Source of the DNA: Christensenella sp. UBA7868
GTDB lineage: Bacteria; Bacillota; Clostridia; Christensenellales; UBA1242
NCBI GenBank assembly: GCA_002501285.1
Contig: DLSG01000005.1
Span: 1 to 5,388, forward strand
Direction of reading: 5' to 3'
Length of the DNA stretch: 5,388 nt
A program made the translations under genes and the position numbers. Shown one piece after another: positions 4,087-5,388 of the stretch (its first letter is position 1; each line of letters opens with the position of its first letter). The notes below the pieces were generated by a model that had not been told where the DNA came from, did not search any database, and was given only the letters and a program-made list of their open reading frames with translations.

Positions 4087-5388
4087 TTATGCACACATAC
4101 CCGTGTGTATTTTTCTTATTTTTCTATTTGCGTATGGAAGCCATACTTTATTTACAAAATCCAAAACAGTATCTTCTGGTTTTGTGTCGTGGTCAGCATA
4201 ACATTGCAATATCTTATGATTTTTAAGCGAATACTCCAAAGTTACGAAAGGTGTTTGTATATCCTCTTTATTTCTTACAAAGAAGATTAAACTTTCTTCT
4301 CTCACAAATTTTTGATCATAGTTCATTCTGCCAACACAATGATGTAAAAAATCACCTTCGTGGATTAACTCACTAGGTGATTTTGCTATTATAACAACAA
4401 AGTTATCTTTCAAGTTCCTTTGCAGTGCTTCGTATTTATTTGCAACTAAGCTAAAATTATCATATAGTTCTTTGCGTTTTTCTTTATCTATTTCAGCTTG
4501 TTTTGTGTGCATTTCATCAATTCTAACATCGTGCCAATACTGAAAATTGTGTGGATATCTGTTTTTGCCTTCGTTCATATTTAAGCCTAAAAAGTTACAC
4601 GCATTGAGATAATCTACAAAACTTGCTACATTTGTGTTTTGATTTACTATGTAAGTGATAAATTTCTCGCTTTCATTTGGTTGTAAAAAGTCTTTTAACT
4701 CATTTTTGTAACTGTTATAATTTCTCTTAAAATAATCAATTTGGTTGGTTAGTTTTATTGGTTTATTTGTCCTATATGCTTTTATTAACGAACTAATATA
4801 TGAGCTATCTTGTGCAATCTCATCTTTATTTTTGAACAGCCATTTACAAAAGTTTCTGTCTTTATCACAAAGCCTTAAAATTTGCTTACTTGTTGCAAGA
4901 CGGGAAAGTCCGCATTTGACTAAAAGTTCCGCCTTAGGATACTTTTCGTAAAGTCTTAAATACTTAAATAAGTCTGTGTATTTGTATAAGTCGATAGCCG
5001 AATATTTGTAGTCTTTTAATTTTGCTATGTAATCTTTGTTGACTATCGTTGCAGTTTGCATTTGAAAGTATTTATCATCATTCCAACCCCAGTCATAATC
5101 TACCCAAGTTGACCACTTAGAGATGCCTTCACGAAACCAACCAACTCTTAAAAAGCCCATTGTCGTTCCAATATCTTGTAAATACACTTTATCTGTATGC
5201 AAGCCATGAACAACAACTTGCTTACAATACCATTTTTTATAATGATTTCTGACTGCAACGGTTACTGAACATAACTCGTTCTTAAACTTAGTAAAGTAAG
5301 TATAAAATCTAGTGTTGCCAGTTGGTTTTTCAATTAGCTTATTGTCTAATTTCTTAATGCGTTTTAGCATTACATTTGAAATAGGTTT
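4087..5388 (-). CDS. PcfJ-like domain protein, 5' end probably outside the window
   Basis: At least 427 residues counted from an ATG at 5370. That ATG has no Shine-Dalgarno sequence before it, and the frame stays open through the six codons to the window edge, so the true start is probably further out; I annotate it as 5'-partial. The C-terminal domain (about 320-410) has the features I associate with PcfJ-like proteins: a short strand with VVIIAKSPSELIHEGDFLHHCVG-type sequence (HHCVG at 343-347), then MNYDQKFVREESLIFFVRN (349-367), TPFVTLEYSL (373-382) and ILQCYADHD (387-395), ending in a helix with W410. The middle is helical and Lys/Tyr-rich (112-310). PcfJ comes from the pCF10 conjugation locus of Enterococcus, and relatives are common on plasmids, integrative elements and prophages; their biochemical role is not established. 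Full-length relatives often carry a Cys-based zinc ribbon nearer the N-terminus, which would lie beyond the window if present. Confidence 0.85.
   Translation of the reverse strand, partial: KPISNVMLKRIKKLDNKLIEKPTGNTRFYTYFTKFKNELCSVTVAVRNHYKKWYCKQVVVHGLHTDKVYLQDIGTTMGFLRVGWFREGISKWSTWVDYDWGWNDDKYFQMQTATIVNKDYIAKLKDYKYSAIDLYKYTDLFKYLRLYEKYPKAELLVKCGLSRLATSKQILRLCDKDRNFCKWLFKNKDEIAQDSSYISSLIKAYRTNKPIKLTNQIDYFKRNYNSYKNELKDFLQPNESEKFITYIVNQNTNVASFVDYLNACNFLGLNMNEGKNRYPHNFQYWHDVRIDEMHTKQAEIDKEKRKELYDNFSLVANKYEALQRNLKDNFVVIIAKSPSELIHEGDFLHHCVGRMNYDQKFVREESLIFFVRNKEDIQTPFVTLEYSLKNHKILQCYADHDTKPEDTVLDFVNKVWLPYANRKIRKIHTGMCA

Noticed and set aside
4091..4110. Small hairpin (CACAC/GTGTG) at the end of the PcfJ-like gene
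   Set aside because: It has only 5 base pairs, lies in the last codons of the gene and has no T-run on the transcribed strand; it could arise by chance.
4105..4951. Two short plus-strand open frames inside the PcfJ-like gene
   Set aside because: They are antisense to the recognised domain protein and appear to be shadows.

Overview
The window is AT-rich DNA read with the standard bacterial code. Genes are tightly packed with strong AGGAG-type ribosome binding sites and Gram-positive-style lipoprotein signal peptides. These traits, together with the protein families present, suggest a low-GC Bacillota, probably a clostridial or related gut lineage. This placement is an inference; there is no rRNA or marker gene to fix it.

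Left part (1-2175, plus strand): the end of a zinc/manganese-type ABC import operon. It holds the last codons of the substrate-binding protein, an ATPase (ZnuC/AdcC type), a membrane permease (ZnuB/AdcB type) and a small lipoprotein carrying a vicinal Cys pair. The genes overlap by 8 and 4 bases or are 8 bases apart, so they are surely cotranscribed. A 13-bp perfect hairpin with T-runs on both sides closes the operon. Its promoter, and any Zur operator, would lie upstream of the window.

Middle part (2176-3789): a compact three-gene accessory block. A minus-strand gene for a DUF1273/YpsA-like SLOG-fold protein diverges from a small Cro/CI-type regulator. The 149-bp region between them carries three copies of an 18-bp imperfect palindrome with the shared core TAGCGAAC. 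One copy is central and one lies just upstream of each gene's Shine-Dalgarno sequence. This looks like an autoregulated divergent switch. Downstream of the regulator is an unrecognised lipoprotein with its own extended -10 promoter, followed by a bidirectional terminator.

Right part (3788-5388, minus strand): a two-gene operon of a PcfJ-like protein (HHCVG motif), whose reading frame stays open to the window edge, and a small protein of about 95 aa. PcfJ relatives are usually found on conjugative or phage-related elements, so this half is probably mobile or accessory DNA next to a core metal-uptake operon.

The best candidates for something undescribed are the SLOG-regulator switch with its three operators, the PcfJ-like/small-protein pair, and the Cys-pair lipoprotein in the zinc operon. 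No rRNA, tRNA, CRISPR array, insertion sequence or origin was recognised.
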